Assembly: GCA_002025865.1 (NCBI GenBank)
Contig: MWOR01000156.1
Location: 1 to 32,294 of the forward strand
Length of the DNA: 32,294 nt
Direction of reading: 5' to 3'
Origin: Prochlorococcus sp. HOT208_60m_813I02
GTDB taxonomy: Bacteria > Cyanobacteriota > Cyanobacteriia > PCC-6307 > Cyanobiaceae
Shown: positions 24,442 to 32,294 of the stretch, piece by piece
Layout: each line of letters opens with the position of its first letter
Position numbering within the stretch: the stretch's first letter is position 1
Notes under the pieces: model-generated
The model's input: only the letters and a program-made list of their open reading frames with translations
Told to the model about the DNA's origin: nothing
Databases searched by the model: none
Translations under genes and position numbers: made by a program

Positions 24442-25759
24442 TTGAGCATAGGATATTTACAAAGAAAGGCAGCTTGGGAAATTTTATTAAAAGTTAGTTC
24501 TGGTGATTTTTCTGATCATGCTCTAGAAAAGGTTTTAAAAAATTATCAATTTAATCCTCTTGATATAGCTTTTATTACGGAATTATCTTTTGGATGCATA
24601 AGGTATAGAAAATTTCTTGATCTTTGGACGGATCATACATCAAAAATTAATCATAAAAAGCAGCCTCCAAAGTTAAGATGGCTTCTACATATAGGTTTGT
24701 ATCAACTATTGAAAATGGATAAAATCCCATTTGCTGCTGCTATTTCTACCACTGTAGAAGTAGCTAAAAAAAACAGATTTAAATGGTTTAGCGGGAACTG
24801 TAAATGCGATATTGAGAAATGCATCAAGAAAATTAGAACAAAAAATCTTTCCGGAATTATCTTCTGATAGAAAAGAAAGAATTTCATATCTTGAATCATT
24901 TCCATTATGGCTTGTGAAGGATCTTTATAAATGGGTCGGTAATAGCGAGGGTGAAAATATCATTAAGGCATTTAATAAAAAACCATCAATTGATTTAAGA
25001 ATTAACCAATTAAAAACTAATTTAGATAACTTTTTGAGAGTACTTCATGAAAATAATATTGATGCTGAAATTATTAATGATTTACATAATGGAATTACTT
25101 TAAAATCTAATCCAAGATCTATAAAAAATTTACCAGGATATAGTGATGGACTTTGGACAATTCAAGATAGATCTTCTCAGTGGATAGCACCTCTCTTAAA
25201 TCCAAAAGAAGGTGAAAAGATTTTAGATGCTTGTGCAGCTCCAGGAAGTAAGTCTACCCACCTTGCAGAATTAACAAATGATAGTGCTGAAATCATTGCC
25301 GTAGATAGATCAGCAAAAAGATTGAAAATACTGCAATCAAATTTAGAAAGGTTAAATTTGAAATCTGTTAATACCCTTAAGGCTGATGCTACGAGTTTGA
25401 TTGAATTAAATCCTAAGTTTATATCTTATTTTGATAAGATTTTATTAGATGCTCCATGTTCAGGCATTGGAACTCTTTCCAGGAATCCAGATTCTAGATG
25501 GTCTTTAAGTAAAGAAAAAATAAAATCTTTAACTTTATTACAGGAAAAACTTTTGGAGAGTATTTTCCCTCTTTTGAAAAAAGATGGCACTTTAGTTTAT
25601 TCAACTTGTACTATTTGTCCCGATGAAAATAATCTATTAATTGAACGGTTTATTGAAAAAAACAAAACTTTAAAGTTGGTTAGCCAAAAGCAAATTTTAC
25701 CTAGCTTGGATTATCCTGGTGATGGATTTTATTCTGCAATAATTTCTTATAAATCTTAA
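24442..25759 (+). pseudogene. rsmB: 16S rRNA (cytosine-967-C5)-methyltransferase RsmB/Sun, split by a +1 frameshift
   Basis: Two overlapping frames together make one RsmB: 24442-24867, which then runs into junk, and the methyltransferase frame ending at 25759. The N-terminal NusB-like RNA-binding domain (first about 115 residues) is in the first frame. The SAM motif D-A-C-A-A-P-G-S-K-S-T, the P-C-S-G-I-G loop and the catalytic T-C of Y-S-T-C-T are in the second. The break is at TTT 24787-24789. Removing one T gives a continuous K-W-L-A-G-T-V-N-A-I-L-R-N-A, the known family motif, and exactly 438 codons plus stop. The start is TTG. It is either a recent pseudogene or a sequencing error. Confidence 0.85.
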
Positions 25760-25768
25760 AAATATAAT

Positions 25769-27547
25769 TTATTTTTTAATTGGAATTTTATAAATTTCAG
25801 ATATGAACTTCTTCCATAAATAAGCTGCATTCCCACTAGATAATTCAGATTCCTTGTTATCGTCGTAACCTATCCAGATCCCTGTTGTAAGGTTATAAAT
25901 GGAACCAATAAACCAGAGATCTTTATTTCCATCAGATGTTCCTGTTTTCCCATAAATTTTCTTTCCTTTTATAGAGGCTGCTTTTGAAGTGCCTTCTTTT
26001 ACAGATTTTTCAAGAAGTTTATTTATTTGCTTGTTTATTTTTAAATCTAATATTTTCTTGTAAATAGATTTATTTTCCCAAATAGTTTGTTTTTTAAATG
26101 ATTCTATTTTTTCTATGATTTCAGGGCTTTGAATCTTCCCATTATTGTTTATTGCAGAATATGCATTTGTAATGTTTAAAAGATTATCTCCGAAGGCGCC
26201 AATAGCTAATGATGGGAATTCCTCAAACTCTTGTTCGTAGCCTAGTCCAAATGAATTCGCTAAATTAATAATATTTTTTAAGCCGATTTTTTTTGTTATT
26301 GATATTGGAACGATATTTGATGAACTTTTAAATGATTCAATCAAAGATATTGAACCTCTATAGTCTTCTGAAAAATTTTTTGGGCAATAACTTTCCCAGC
26401 ATATTGGTAAGTCTTCAAATTTATCGCTTAATTTTATTCCTTCTATTAATGCAGCAGCATAAGGGATTATTTTAAAAGTAGAACCTAAAGGTCTTACAGA
26501 TGAAATCACTCTATTGTATTCATTAATTGATGGTTTTTTGCTGGTTATCATTGTCCTGATTAGTCCTGTGTTTGATTCGATAGATAACAGACCAAATTCA
26601 AGTTCTTTAGGCCCTGCATAACTTGATATTTTTTGACCTTTTTCTTGCCAATCTTTGTTGATAGAAGATTTAATTCTTAAAAACTTATAATCATTTTTAC
26701 TTGCAATTTTTTTATCTGTTTCCTGAAGAATAAAGTTTATAAGTAATTTATCATCTAAAAAATTATCAGCTGTTTGATAATTTAACTTTATTTTTTCTTT
26801 AATAGCTTTATTCTTATTTGCAAGAGAAATATATCCATCAACATACATTGATTCAAGAACTTTATTTCTATTTTTAATAGCTAGTTCTAAATTTTGATAA
26901 GGTGAATAAATTGATGGAGCTGGAGCTAATCCTGCAATTAATGCGATCTCTGATAATGTCAATTCTTCTATAAATTTTCCAAAATAAACTTGGGCAGCCT
27001 CATTTACCCCGTATGCTCCTGATCCTAGATAAATATTATTTAAATATAATTTTAAAATTTGATTTTTGTTATATCTAAATTCAAGTATGAGTGATATAAA
27101 TATTTCTTTGATTTTTCTTTGAAAATTTAAATCATTATTTAGAAAAAGTAATCTAGCAACTTGTTGTGTAATCGTACTTCCTCCCTCTTTAACATAACCA
27201 CTTCTAATATTTTGAATAAGGGCACGTGAAATACTTTTTAAATCTATTCCATTATGTTTATAAAATCTTTTATCCTCAGAAGATATAAAAGAATGTTTAA
27301 GAAAAAATGGAATTTTATGATAACTATTATCTATTTCAAATTTGCGGCTTAATTTGCTTAGTATCTTATTATCAGAAGATGATATTACGTAAGAATATTT
27401 GGTTTCCCGAGACTTTTTATTTTTAGAAACGTCAAGTTTTAAGGTACTAAATACTAGACTAAAAAAATAAAAAGATATTCCAGAAAAAATTAATATTGGA
27501 ATTATTAAAACAAAAGATTTGAATTTAATCTTTTGCACCTTAAGCAA
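25769..27547 (-). CDS. Bifunctional peptidoglycan synthase, class A penicillin-binding protein
   Basis: A 592-residue class A PBP that polymerises and crosslinks peptidoglycan outside the cytoplasmic membrane. An N-terminal signal-anchor helix is at about residues 11-33. The GT51 transglycosylase domain has E-D-K-R-F-Y-K-H-N-G (91-100, first catalytic Glu E91) and G-G-S-T-I-T-Q-Q-V-A-R (122-132). The transpeptidase domain has the nucleophile S356-T-F-K359, S-S-N at 409-411 and K534-T-G536. All catalytic motifs are present. The start overlaps the end of chlG by 8 bp, indicating translational coupling. It is convergent with rsmB. Confidence 0.93.
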   Translation of the reverse strand: MLKVQKIKFKSFVLIIPILIFSGISFYFFSLVFSTLKLDVSKNKKSRETKYSYVISSSDNKILSKLSRKFEIDNSYHKIPFFLKHSFISSEDKRFYKHNGIDLKSISRALIQNIRSGYVKEGGSTITQQVARLLFLNNDLNFQRKIKEIFISLILEFRYNKNQILKLYLNNIYLGSGAYGVNEAAQVYFGKFIEELTLSEIALIAGLAPAPSIYSPYQNLELAIKNRNKVLESMYVDGYISLANKNKAIKEKIKLNYQTADNFLDDKLLINFILQETDKKIASKNDYKFLRIKSSINKDWQEKGQKISSYAGPKELEFGLLSIESNTGLIRTMITSKKPSINEYNRVISSVRPLGSTFKIIPYAAALIEGIKLSDKFEDLPICWESYCPKNFSEDYRGSISLIESFKSSSNIVPISITKKIGLKNIINLANSFGLGYEQEFEEFPSLAIGAFGDNLLNITNAYSAINNNGKIQSPEIIEKIESFKKQTIWENKSIYKKILDLKINKQINKLLEKSVKEGTSKAASIKGKKIYGKTGTSDGNKDLWFIGSIYNLTTGIWIGYDDNKESELSSGNAAYLWKKFISEIYKIPIKK

Positions 27548-28487
27548 CTAAAAAACTATGTCCTATCGCTAAAGCTGTAACTAACATTCCAGTAATAAGG
27601 AACGGTTGGGCACTTGCTTGATATTTGACATCAAACTTTAGAGGATCTCTTAGTAACCACATATCTTGAAATGTAATTTGTGGAATTACTAATAAAACCA
27701 AAATTACAGAGGCTAAATGTTGACCAATAATGACTAATACTACAACCATTGCTAATTGAAAAATATCAATCAGTCCTGCACTTATTCTACTTGCATTTTT
27801 AATTCCAAATACTACTGGTAGAGAATTCAAGCCTAGCTTTGAGTCTCCTTCAACACTTTTGAAATCATTAATAACAGCAATTCCAAGTCCTGAGAGGCTA
27901 TAAGCAAGTGTTAGTAATGCCGTCACAATAGTTAATTTCCCAAACAAGGCTTGTCCCGCCCACCAAGGTAAAGCTATATATGATGCGCCTAATGCATAAT
28001 TTCCAAGCCAACCATTTTGTTTTAATTTAAGGGGTGGAGCAGAATATATATAACTAACAAAAGATCCTCCTAATGCTAAAAGTAAAACGGAGGGAAATTT
28101 ATGTTTAGCATATAAATCTAATAGAAAAGCAACAATTAAACCTGCAATAAGTAATACCCAAATCTGAATTTTTACGTCTTTAATTGAAATTTTTCCAGAG
28201 GGAATTGGTCTATTTGGTTCGTTAATTGCATCAATTTCTTTATCAAAAAAATCATTTATTGTTTGTGTATAACCTGCCAGAAGTGGCCCACTCATTAACA
28301 TACATGCTAGTGAAGCTAAAACATTACTAAATGTCCATTCAAAATTCCCACTTGCAGCTGCTCCACAAATAACTCCCCATATCAAAGGGATCCACGTAAT
28401 TGGTTTCATTAACTGTATACGAAGTTTCCATATACTTGAAGTTTCAGACGCACCCTTAATGCCTAATAGTTGTTTTGGATCATTCAC
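27540..28487 (-). CDS. chlG: Chlorophyll synthase (chlorophyllide geranylgeranyl/phytyltransferase)
   Basis: A 315-residue polytopic membrane prenyltransferase of the UbiA family that esterifies chlorophyllide with phytyl or geranylgeranyl diphosphate, the last step of chlorophyll synthesis in the thylakoid membrane. The Mg-diphosphate motif N-D-x-x-D-x-x-x-D is at residues 78-86, with the following N-R-P-I-P-S-G. The second Asp-rich site is A-V-I-N-D-F-K-S-V-E-G-D. The opening K-L-R-I-Q-L-M-K-P-I-T-W-I-P is typical. Seven to nine hydrophobic helices are visible. It sits between DUF2862 (8-bp gap) and the PBP (8-bp overlap) in one minus-strand operon. Confidence 0.95.
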   Translation of the reverse strand: MNDPKQLLGIKGASETSSIWKLRIQLMKPITWIPLIWGVICGAAASGNFEWTFSNVLASLACMLMSGPLLAGYTQTINDFFDKEIDAINEPNRPIPSGKISIKDVKIQIWVLLIAGLIVAFLLDLYAKHKFPSVLLLALGGSFVSYIYSAPPLKLKQNGWLGNYALGASYIALPWWAGQALFGKLTIVTALLTLAYSLSGLGIAVINDFKSVEGDSKLGLNSLPVVFGIKNASRISAGLIDIFQLAMVVVLVIIGQHLASVILVLLVIPQITFQDMWLLRDPLKFDVKYQASAQPFLITGMLVTALAIGHSFLVA

Positions 28488-28495
28488 TTTACTCT

Positions 28496-28720
28496 TTAAC
28501 CTTTCTCAATTTCTTCTGGAAAAAACCAGTTTTGCTCGCCATTCTGAAATTTTGCGGTGATTCCAATACTCCTGCCGTCTGTCATCTTATAGCCTGTTAT
28601 TACGGCTTTAGGATTAGAGGATATTTGATCAATTAATTTCGCTGGTAGTCTATCTTTTACTTTGTTAATGTTAATTTTGATTTTACTACCGATTTTGGGT
28701 AATAATTTTGTTTCAGCCAT
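28496..28720 (-). CDS. DUF2862 small cyanobacterial protein
   Basis: A 74-residue protein of the cyanobacterial DUF2862 type, with a beta-rich, SH3-like pattern: K-I-G-S-K-I-K-I near the start, V-I-T-G-Y-K-M-T-D-G-R-S-I-G in the middle and W-F-F-P-E-E-I near the end. It has no cysteine, membrane segment or signal peptide. It is the first gene of the chlG-PBP operon, 8 bp before chlG, and divergent from hisF across 59 bp. Co-occurrence with chlG hints at a photosynthesis-linked role, which is inference. Confidence 0.82.
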   Translation of the reverse strand: MAETKLLPKIGSKIKININKVKDRLPAKLIDQISSNPKAVITGYKMTDGRSIGITAKFQNGEQNWFFPEEIEKG

Positions 28721-28779
28721 AAGAGGTAAAATTGAAGCTATTATGCAAGATTAACAGCATTTGGACAATTTTTACTAAA

Positions 28780-29550
28780 ATGGTAGCTCTTCGTTTAATT
28801 CCTTGTTTAGATGTCGCTAATGGCAGAGTCGTAAAAGGTGTAAATTTTGTTAACCTGAGAGACTCAGGTGATCCTGTTGAATTAGCTTGTAGATATTCTG
28901 ATGAAGGTGCAGATGAATTAGTGTTTTTAGATATTAGAGCAAGTGTGGAAAATAGGAATACATTAGTTGACCTTGTTTCTAGGACAGCAAAATCAGTAAA
29001 AATCCCTTTTACAGTAGGTGGAGGCATAGATTCTGTTTCATCTATTAATGATCTTTTAAGAGCAGGAGCGGATAAAGTGAGTTTGAATTCCTCGGCCGTA
29101 AGAAATCCTGATTTAATTTCTGAAAGTTCTAGAGAATTTGGTACTCAATGCATCGTTATAGCAATTGATGCTCGAAGAAAAATTGATAAGGTTGGTGAGT
29201 GGGAGGTATATGTAAAAGGAGGGCGAGAAAATACTGGAATAGATGTATTAAGTTGGGCAAAGAAAGTTGAGGAATTAGGCGCGGGGGAAATATTGCTTAC
29301 TTCAATGGATGGTGATGGAACTCAGAATGGATATGATTTACATTTGACAGAATCCGTTGCAAATATTGTTGATATCCCAGTAATTGCATCCGGAGGGGCA
29401 GGCTCTCTAGAAGATATCTATGATGTTTTCAAAGAAGGCAGGGCATCAGCAGCTCTTTTAGCATCATTACTTCATGATAAGAAACTTACTTTAAAAGAAA
29501 TAAAAACGTTCCTCCTCGAAAAAAAACTTCCAATTAGACCATATGAATAA
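28780..29550 (+). CDS. hisF: Imidazole glycerol phosphate synthase, cyclase subunit
   Basis: A 256-residue TIM-barrel cyclase that with HisH converts PRFAR to imidazole glycerol phosphate and AICAR in histidine synthesis. The catalytic aspartates are D11 (in I-P-C-L-D-V) and D130 (in V-I-A-I-D-A-R). The phosphate-binding loops G-G-G-I (80-83) and A-S-G-G-A are present. An in-frame ATG at 28732 would add 16 unconserved residues; the family starts at M-V-A-L-R-L-I-P, so 28780 is chosen. It is divergent from DUF2862 and followed after 45 bp by the menG/ubiE gene. Confidence 0.96.
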   Translation: MVALRLIPCLDVANGRVVKGVNFVNLRDSGDPVELACRYSDEGADELVFLDIRASVENRNTLVDLVSRTAKSVKIPFTVGGGIDSVSSINDLLRAGADKVSLNSSAVRNPDLISESSREFGTQCIVIAIDARRKIDKVGEWEVYVKGGRENTGIDVLSWAKKVEELGAGEILLTSMDGDGTQNGYDLHLTESVANIVDIPVIASGGAGSLEDIYDVFKEGRASAALLASLLHDKKLTLKEIKTFLLEKKLPIRPYE

Positions 29551-29595
29551 AAAAGTTAATTTAATCCCAAAAAGAAATAAGCTTAAAATTTAAAA

Positions 29596-30297
29596 ATGAA
29601 ATTTACAAAAACTATCGAAGTCAAAAATATATTTAATAAAATTTCTTATAAATATGACTTTTTAAATAATTTATTAAGTTTTGGGCTGCACAGATTATGG
29701 AAAAGGAAATTAGTTAATTTATTGGAACCTATAAATGGTGAAGATTGGGCTGATTTGTGCTGTGGAACTGGAGATTTAGCATTCTTAATTTCTGAGAGAG
29801 TTAGTCCAATGGGCTCAATTACTGGAATTGACAGTGCAGAGGATATCTTAAAAATTGCAAAGAAAAAATCAGAGCTAAAAAAAAATAAATTTATTAAGTG
29901 GGAAATTCAAGATGTATTAGAAATTAATGATTATTCAAAAAATTTTGATGGGATTTGCATGTCATATGGACTAAGAAACTTGAATAATGTTGAAGAAGGA
30001 ATAAAAAAGGTTTTTTATCTTTTGAAGGATAAAGGAAGGGCAGGATTTTTGGATTTTAATCACTCAACAAAAAGTTCTTTATCCAATATTTTTCAGAAAA
30101 TTTATTTGAGATTTGTTGTATTAACCATTTCGCGGCTTTTTAATTTAGGTCCAGAGTATGCATATATTGAAAAAAGTATTAGAAATTTTCCAAAGAAAAA
30201 TGAGCTTATAAATATTGCTAAGGAAGTTGGATTTCAAAAAGCTGAATATATGACTATCTTGGGGGGGCAAATGGGAATACTAATTTTAACTAAATAA
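29596..30297 (+). CDS. menG: Demethylphylloquinone/ubiquinone-type C-methyltransferase
   Basis: A 233-residue UbiE/MenG-family SAM methyltransferase. In cyanobacteria it carries out the last methylation in phylloquinone synthesis for photosystem I. The family opening F-N-K-I-S-Y-K-Y-D-F-L-N-N-L-L-S is at residues 13-28. SAM motif I is D-L-C-C-G-T-G-D at 53-60, motif II is around D-S-A-E-D, and the Y-G-L-R-N-L motif lies near 124-129. Length is normal. It is often annotated ubiE; I prefer menG because the organism should make phylloquinone. It ends 5 bp from the convergent DUF721 gene. Confidence 0.9.
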   Translation: MKFTKTIEVKNIFNKISYKYDFLNNLLSFGLHRLWKRKLVNLLEPINGEDWADLCCGTGDLAFLISERVSPMGSITGIDSAEDILKIAKKKSELKKNKFIKWEIQDVLEINDYSKNFDGICMSYGLRNLNNVEEGIKKVFYLLKDKGRAGFLDFNHSTKSSLSNIFQKIYLRFVVLTISRLFNLGPEYAYIEKSIRNFPKKNELINIAKEVGFQKAEYMTILGGQMGILILTK

Positions 30298-30302
30298 AGA
30301 AT

Positions 30303-30743
30303 TTAGTTATTTATTTTTCTCCAACAAAAAGAACACTTTCCCCATCTTTTGATTTCACCCTCAGGAGTAGGGGAATTACAGAGTGTACAAATGCTCATAT
30401 TATTTTGATAGATTCTGCTTGGATGCTTAGCCCAAACTATCTTTGCATTAGTAGTTTTGATATTTTTATTTTTAATTTCATAATTTTGTATTATTTTTAT
30501 TTCATTCAAAGTTATTCCAATTTTCTCTATTCTCTCTTTCAATTTATGCTTGTTATAAATTAAAGCTTGACGCCACTGTGGATGATTTACTGCAATAGTA
30601 AGTATTTTTTTTTCAATATTTAATGGTTTGCATTCTTGAAGTAGTTCCAAACCGATTAAGTTCTTCCAGTTCTCATTGATTTTAGAAAATATATCTAAAA
30701 AATATGGGAAAGAGGATCTAACTGTTAAAGCCTTAGACAGCAT
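30303..30743 (-). CDS. DUF721/DciA-like protein with C-terminal zinc ribbon; native 5' end replaced
   Basis: A DUF721 (DciA-like) protein whose core contains N-W-K-N-L-I-G, V-N-H-P-Q-W-R-Q-A-L and K-L-K-E-R-I. Family members include the bacterial DnaB-helicase loader DciA. A C-terminal C-T-L-C ... C-S-F-C pair suggests a zinc ribbon. As read it is 146 residues from an ATG at 30743, but the first 19 or so residues come from the antisense of the ABC gene and do not look native. From S20-K-I-N-E-N onward the sequence continues the reading frame found at 32175-32294. Joining that frame at the shared S-K-I-N-E-N gives a protein of about 161 residues. The 68-bp 5'-5' overlap with the ABC gene is thus probably a rearrangement product. 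Confidence 0.75.
   Translation of the reverse strand: MLSKALTVRSSFPYFLDIFSKINENWKNLIGLELLQECKPLNIEKKILTIAVNHPQWRQALIYNKHKLKERIEKIGITLNEIKIIQNYEIKNKNIKTTNAKIVWAKHPSRIYQNNMSICTLCNSPTPEGEIKRWGKCSFCWRKINN
30669..30688. repeat. Left copy of 20-nt inverted repeat (junction in DUF721/ABC)
   Basis: These 20 bases are the exact reverse complement of the last 20 bases of the window (32275-32294). The left copy lies in the DUF721 coding sequence (codons for S-K-I-N-E-N) and also contains the TTG start of the ABC gene. Its inner part, ATTTTAGAAA, fits both the native DUF721 and the native ABC sequences, so it is the likely point of exchange. Confidence 0.85.
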
Positions 30744-31347
30744 AAATTTAGAAATTTATAAAGGTGATTATTTAGCTGTTATGGGAGCTAGTGGCTCAGG
30801 CAAAAGTACAGCTATGAATATTATTGGATGTTTAGATAGACCATCCGAAGGTATTTATAAATTAAATGGGATCCCTGTTGAGAATTTATCTGATGATGAG
30901 CTCGCGGAAATACGTAACCAAAAATTAGGATTCGTTTTTCAACAATTTCATCTTCTTTCAGACGCAACTGCGCTTGAAAACGTAACTTTGCCCATGATTT
31001 ATGCTGGTATTGATCCTGAACAAAGATTAGAGCGAGGTAAGAATGCCTTAAAAAAAGTTGGCCTTTCAGAAAGAATGAATAATCGCCCAAACCAACTATC
31101 CGGAGGTCAACAGCAACGAGTTGCTATTGCGAGGGCTATTATCAATAACCCTGCAATTTTGTTAGCAGACGAACCTACTGGGGCACTAGATTCAAAAACT
31201 ACTAAAGATGTATTAGATCTTTTTGACAAACTGCATGAATCTGGAATAACAATAGTTTTAGTTACACATGAAGATGAAGTTGCAAATCGCGCAAAAAAAA
31301 TAGCCAAATTTAAGGATGGAAGAATAGTTGAATTAAAAGTTAATTAA
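30676..31347 (+). CDS. ABC transporter ATPase of the MacB/LolD type
   Basis: A 223-residue ATPase. Walker A G-A-S-G-S-G-K-S-T is at 37-45, the Q-loop is F-V-F-Q-Q-F-H near 86-92, the signature L-S-G-G-Q-Q-Q-R is near 141-148, and Walker B I-L-L-A-D-E-P is followed by T-G-A-L-D. These features place it in the MacB/LolD/SalX group, which works with FtsX-like permeases in export or lipoprotein transfer. No permease is encoded here. The start as read is TTG at 30676, inside the inverted repeat. The family opening I-L-E-N-I-S-K-K-Y-G is intact, but the native start codon and promoter may be missing. It is convergent with birA, 2 bp apart. Confidence 0.88.
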   Translation: MILENISKKYGKEDLTVKALDSINLEIYKGDYLAVMGASGSGKSTAMNIIGCLDRPSEGIYKLNGIPVENLSDDELAEIRNQKLGFVFQQFHLLSDATALENVTLPMIYAGIDPEQRLERGKNALKKVGLSERMNNRPNQLSGGQQQRVAIARAIINNPAILLADEPTGALDSKTTKDVLDLFDKLHESGITIVLVTHEDEVANRAKKIAKFKDGRIVELKVN

Positions 31348-31349
31348 AT

Positions 31350-32099
31350 TCAAAACCTTCTAATTACCTTCAGTTGTGTTTCATTTTCAATTCTTAAATT
31401 CCCATTGGAATCAATATCTTTAATTTTCCATGTATGAGGACAAAAACCACTCGGTAAAAAACTTTTAGTAAGAAACTTATTTGCAGATTTAATTACATAT
31501 TCTTTATTCTTATTACATTCAATTGAATCATAAAAAGCTTTAAGAACTTTGGCTGTCCAATAATTTTGATTAATATTTTTTGTTTGAAGTAATTTTGATA
31601 ATGAAATACCTTCTGATGGAGTGTAATTTAAAACATTCATGCCAAGTCCTACTCTTACATAGATAATTTCTTTGCCTCTTGTTATCACCCTTGGTAAAAA
31701 TCCAATCAACTTTTTTGACCCAAAAAAAATATCATTTGGCCATTTCAAACAAACATTTATATTCTCTTGTCTAAGCATTTCACATAACTTAACACCTAAA
31801 GAAAGATTAAATATTTGACATGCAAATTTTTTTGAAAATATTGGGTAAGCTGCACTTAACCAAATCCCGCCTTTTGGAGAAACCCAAGTTTTTGAGTTTT
31901 GGCCAACCCCTGCGAACTGTTCCCTTGCGATTATCGCTACTGGCTGATTTTTCTTTATTTCAGAATATCCAAGCAAGTTTGTTAGCTCATTTTCGGTACT
32001 TTTACATTTTATTTTGTAAATTAATTTCCAAAGAGGATATTGACCCTGAATTTTTTTTAAGTAAAAAACTGTCTTAGATGCAGATCCAATAATTTTCAC
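31350..32099 (-). CDS. birA: Biotin--[acetyl-CoA-carboxylase] ligase
   Basis: A 249-residue biotin protein ligase without an N-terminal DNA-binding domain, so it attaches biotin (mainly to the acetyl-CoA carboxylase carrier protein) but should not be a repressor. The motif S-T-E-N-E-L near residue 34 is in the expected place. The biotinyl-AMP loop region reads A-G-V-G-Q-N-S-K-T-W, a diverged form of the usual GRGRxGR. K-W-P-N-D is followed by G-S-K-K-L-I-G-F-L, which is conserved. The C-terminal SH3-like domain is short. It is divergent from the DUF721 5' fragment at 32175. Confidence 0.9.
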   Translation of the reverse strand: MKIIGSASKTVFYLKKIQGQYPLWKLIYKIKCKSTENELTNLLGYSEIKKNQPVAIIAREQFAGVGQNSKTWVSPKGGIWLSAAYPIFSKKFACQIFNLSLGVKLCEMLRQENINVCLKWPNDIFFGSKKLIGFLPRVITRGKEIIYVRVGLGMNVLNYTPSEGISLSKLLQTKNINQNYWTAKVLKAFYDSIECNKNKEYVIKSANKFLTKSFLPSGFCPHTWKIKDIDSNGNLRIENETQLKVIRRF

Positions 32100-32174
32100 A
32101 AATTCTTTATTAAAAAAACGAGCATCTTGTTGAAGATTAGATTAACTTTAGTCTCAATAAGTAAATTTTACAAA

Positions 32175-32294
32175 TTGGATAAAAAGTATTTGCCAATAGT
32201 GAATAGAAGGAATCCACATCCATTAAAAAATTGTCTTGATAATTTCAAAAAATCATGGGGAGACTTAGATAAACTTTCTAAAATCAATGAGAAC
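32175..32294 (+). CDS. N-terminal 40 codons of the DUF721 protein, cut by the window end
   Basis: A TTG-started frame runs to the last base of the window. It encodes 40 residues including R-R-N-P-H-P-L and ending D-L-D-K-L-S-K-I-N-E-N. The final six codons are identical to those of the DUF721 gene at 30303-30743, read on the opposite strand. The fragment supplies the missing N-terminus of that protein. The next expected codon is TGG (W-K-N-L-I-G). This places the native gene next to and divergent from birA. Confidence 0.7.
   Translation, partial: MDKKYLPIVNRRNPHPLKNCLDNFKKSWGDLDKLSKINEN
32275..32294. repeat. Right copy of 20-nt inverted repeat, at the window end
   Basis: Exact reverse complement of 30669-30688. 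The identity ends on its inner side with a mismatch (C at 32274 against the complement of A at 30689) and runs to the last base on the outer side, so its full length is unknown. Confidence 0.85.

Noticed and set aside
28732-28779. N-terminal extension of hisF
   Set aside because: Sixteen extra residues precede the family start; D11 numbering matches only if the start is 28780.
30821-31090. 89-codon minus-strand frame
   Set aside because: Antisense to the ABC ATPase Walker A to signature region.
1-32294. CRISPR arrays, insertion sequences, prophage genes, toxin-antitoxin pairs
   Set aside because: No regular direct repeats, transposase, integrase or phage proteins, and gene content is core metabolic.

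Overview
The window reads as a piece of a marine picocyanobacterial chromosome, most likely high-light-clade Prochlorococcus. This rests on very low GC (about 70% A+T by eye), chlorophyll synthase, a plastid/cyanobacterial-type pyruvate dehydrogenase E2, malate:quinone oxidoreductase, many TTG/GTG starts, very small intergenic gaps and several short proteins of the kind found in that genus. I could not run a database search, so strain and clade are inference. I recognise no tRNA, rRNA, IS element, prophage or CRISPR array.

Layout. 3-5556 (+): 3' part of lipB, a long-chain acyl-ACP/CoA synthetase, a YlqD-like coiled-coil protein, pdhC (E2) and queA. 5553-9947 (-): cysK, two Cys/Met-metabolism PLP enzymes in tandem, and rpsD, which together form a sulfur amino-acid block. 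10043-12917 (+): yidD, a glutaredoxin-like protein, murE and an SDR oxidoreductase. 12932-15532 (-): a short orphan reading frame, an L-cysteine/cystine lyase-like enzyme, an ArsM-like methyltransferase and a DUF4278 small-protein gene. 15659-20538: a frameshifted small membrane-protein gene (+), an Nfu-type Fe-S scaffold (-), mqo, lepA and a DppC-type permease (+). 20541-23944: trmH (-), a small hypothetical (+), then a tight (+) operon of DCC-family thiol protein, TIGR03643 protein, DUF2256 protein and a photolyase-related protein. 24047-25759 (+): two small ORFs and a frameshifted rsmB/sun. 25769-28720 (-): PBP1-type peptidoglycan synthase, chlG and DUF2862. 28780-30297 (+): hisF and menG/ubiE. 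30303-32294: a DUF721 protein, an ABC ATPase and birA, with a structural anomaly.

Three things stand out. (1) The DUF4278 gene carries a complete compact nitrogen-sensing control region: a strong promoter, a GTA-N8-TAC (NtcA-type) palindrome just after the -10, an RNA whose sequence and pairing match the Downstream-peptide / glutamine-II riboswitch, and a clean terminator. (2) The last 1.6 kb is apparently inverted or chimeric. The missing N-terminus of the DUF721 protein lies at the very end of the window on the opposite strand, and a 20-nt inverted repeat bounds the ABC-birA segment. (3) The photolyase-related protein appears to have lost most of the cysteines that ligate the Fe-S cluster in its family.

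Two genes (rsmB and a small two-helix membrane protein) are each broken by what looks like a single-base indel. With the fold-back at the end, this fits either real decay or a single-cell/metagenome assembly. Genes are packed closely: convergent pairs such as queA/cysK, dppC/trmH and ABC/birA meet with 4 bp of overlap or only a few bases between stops.
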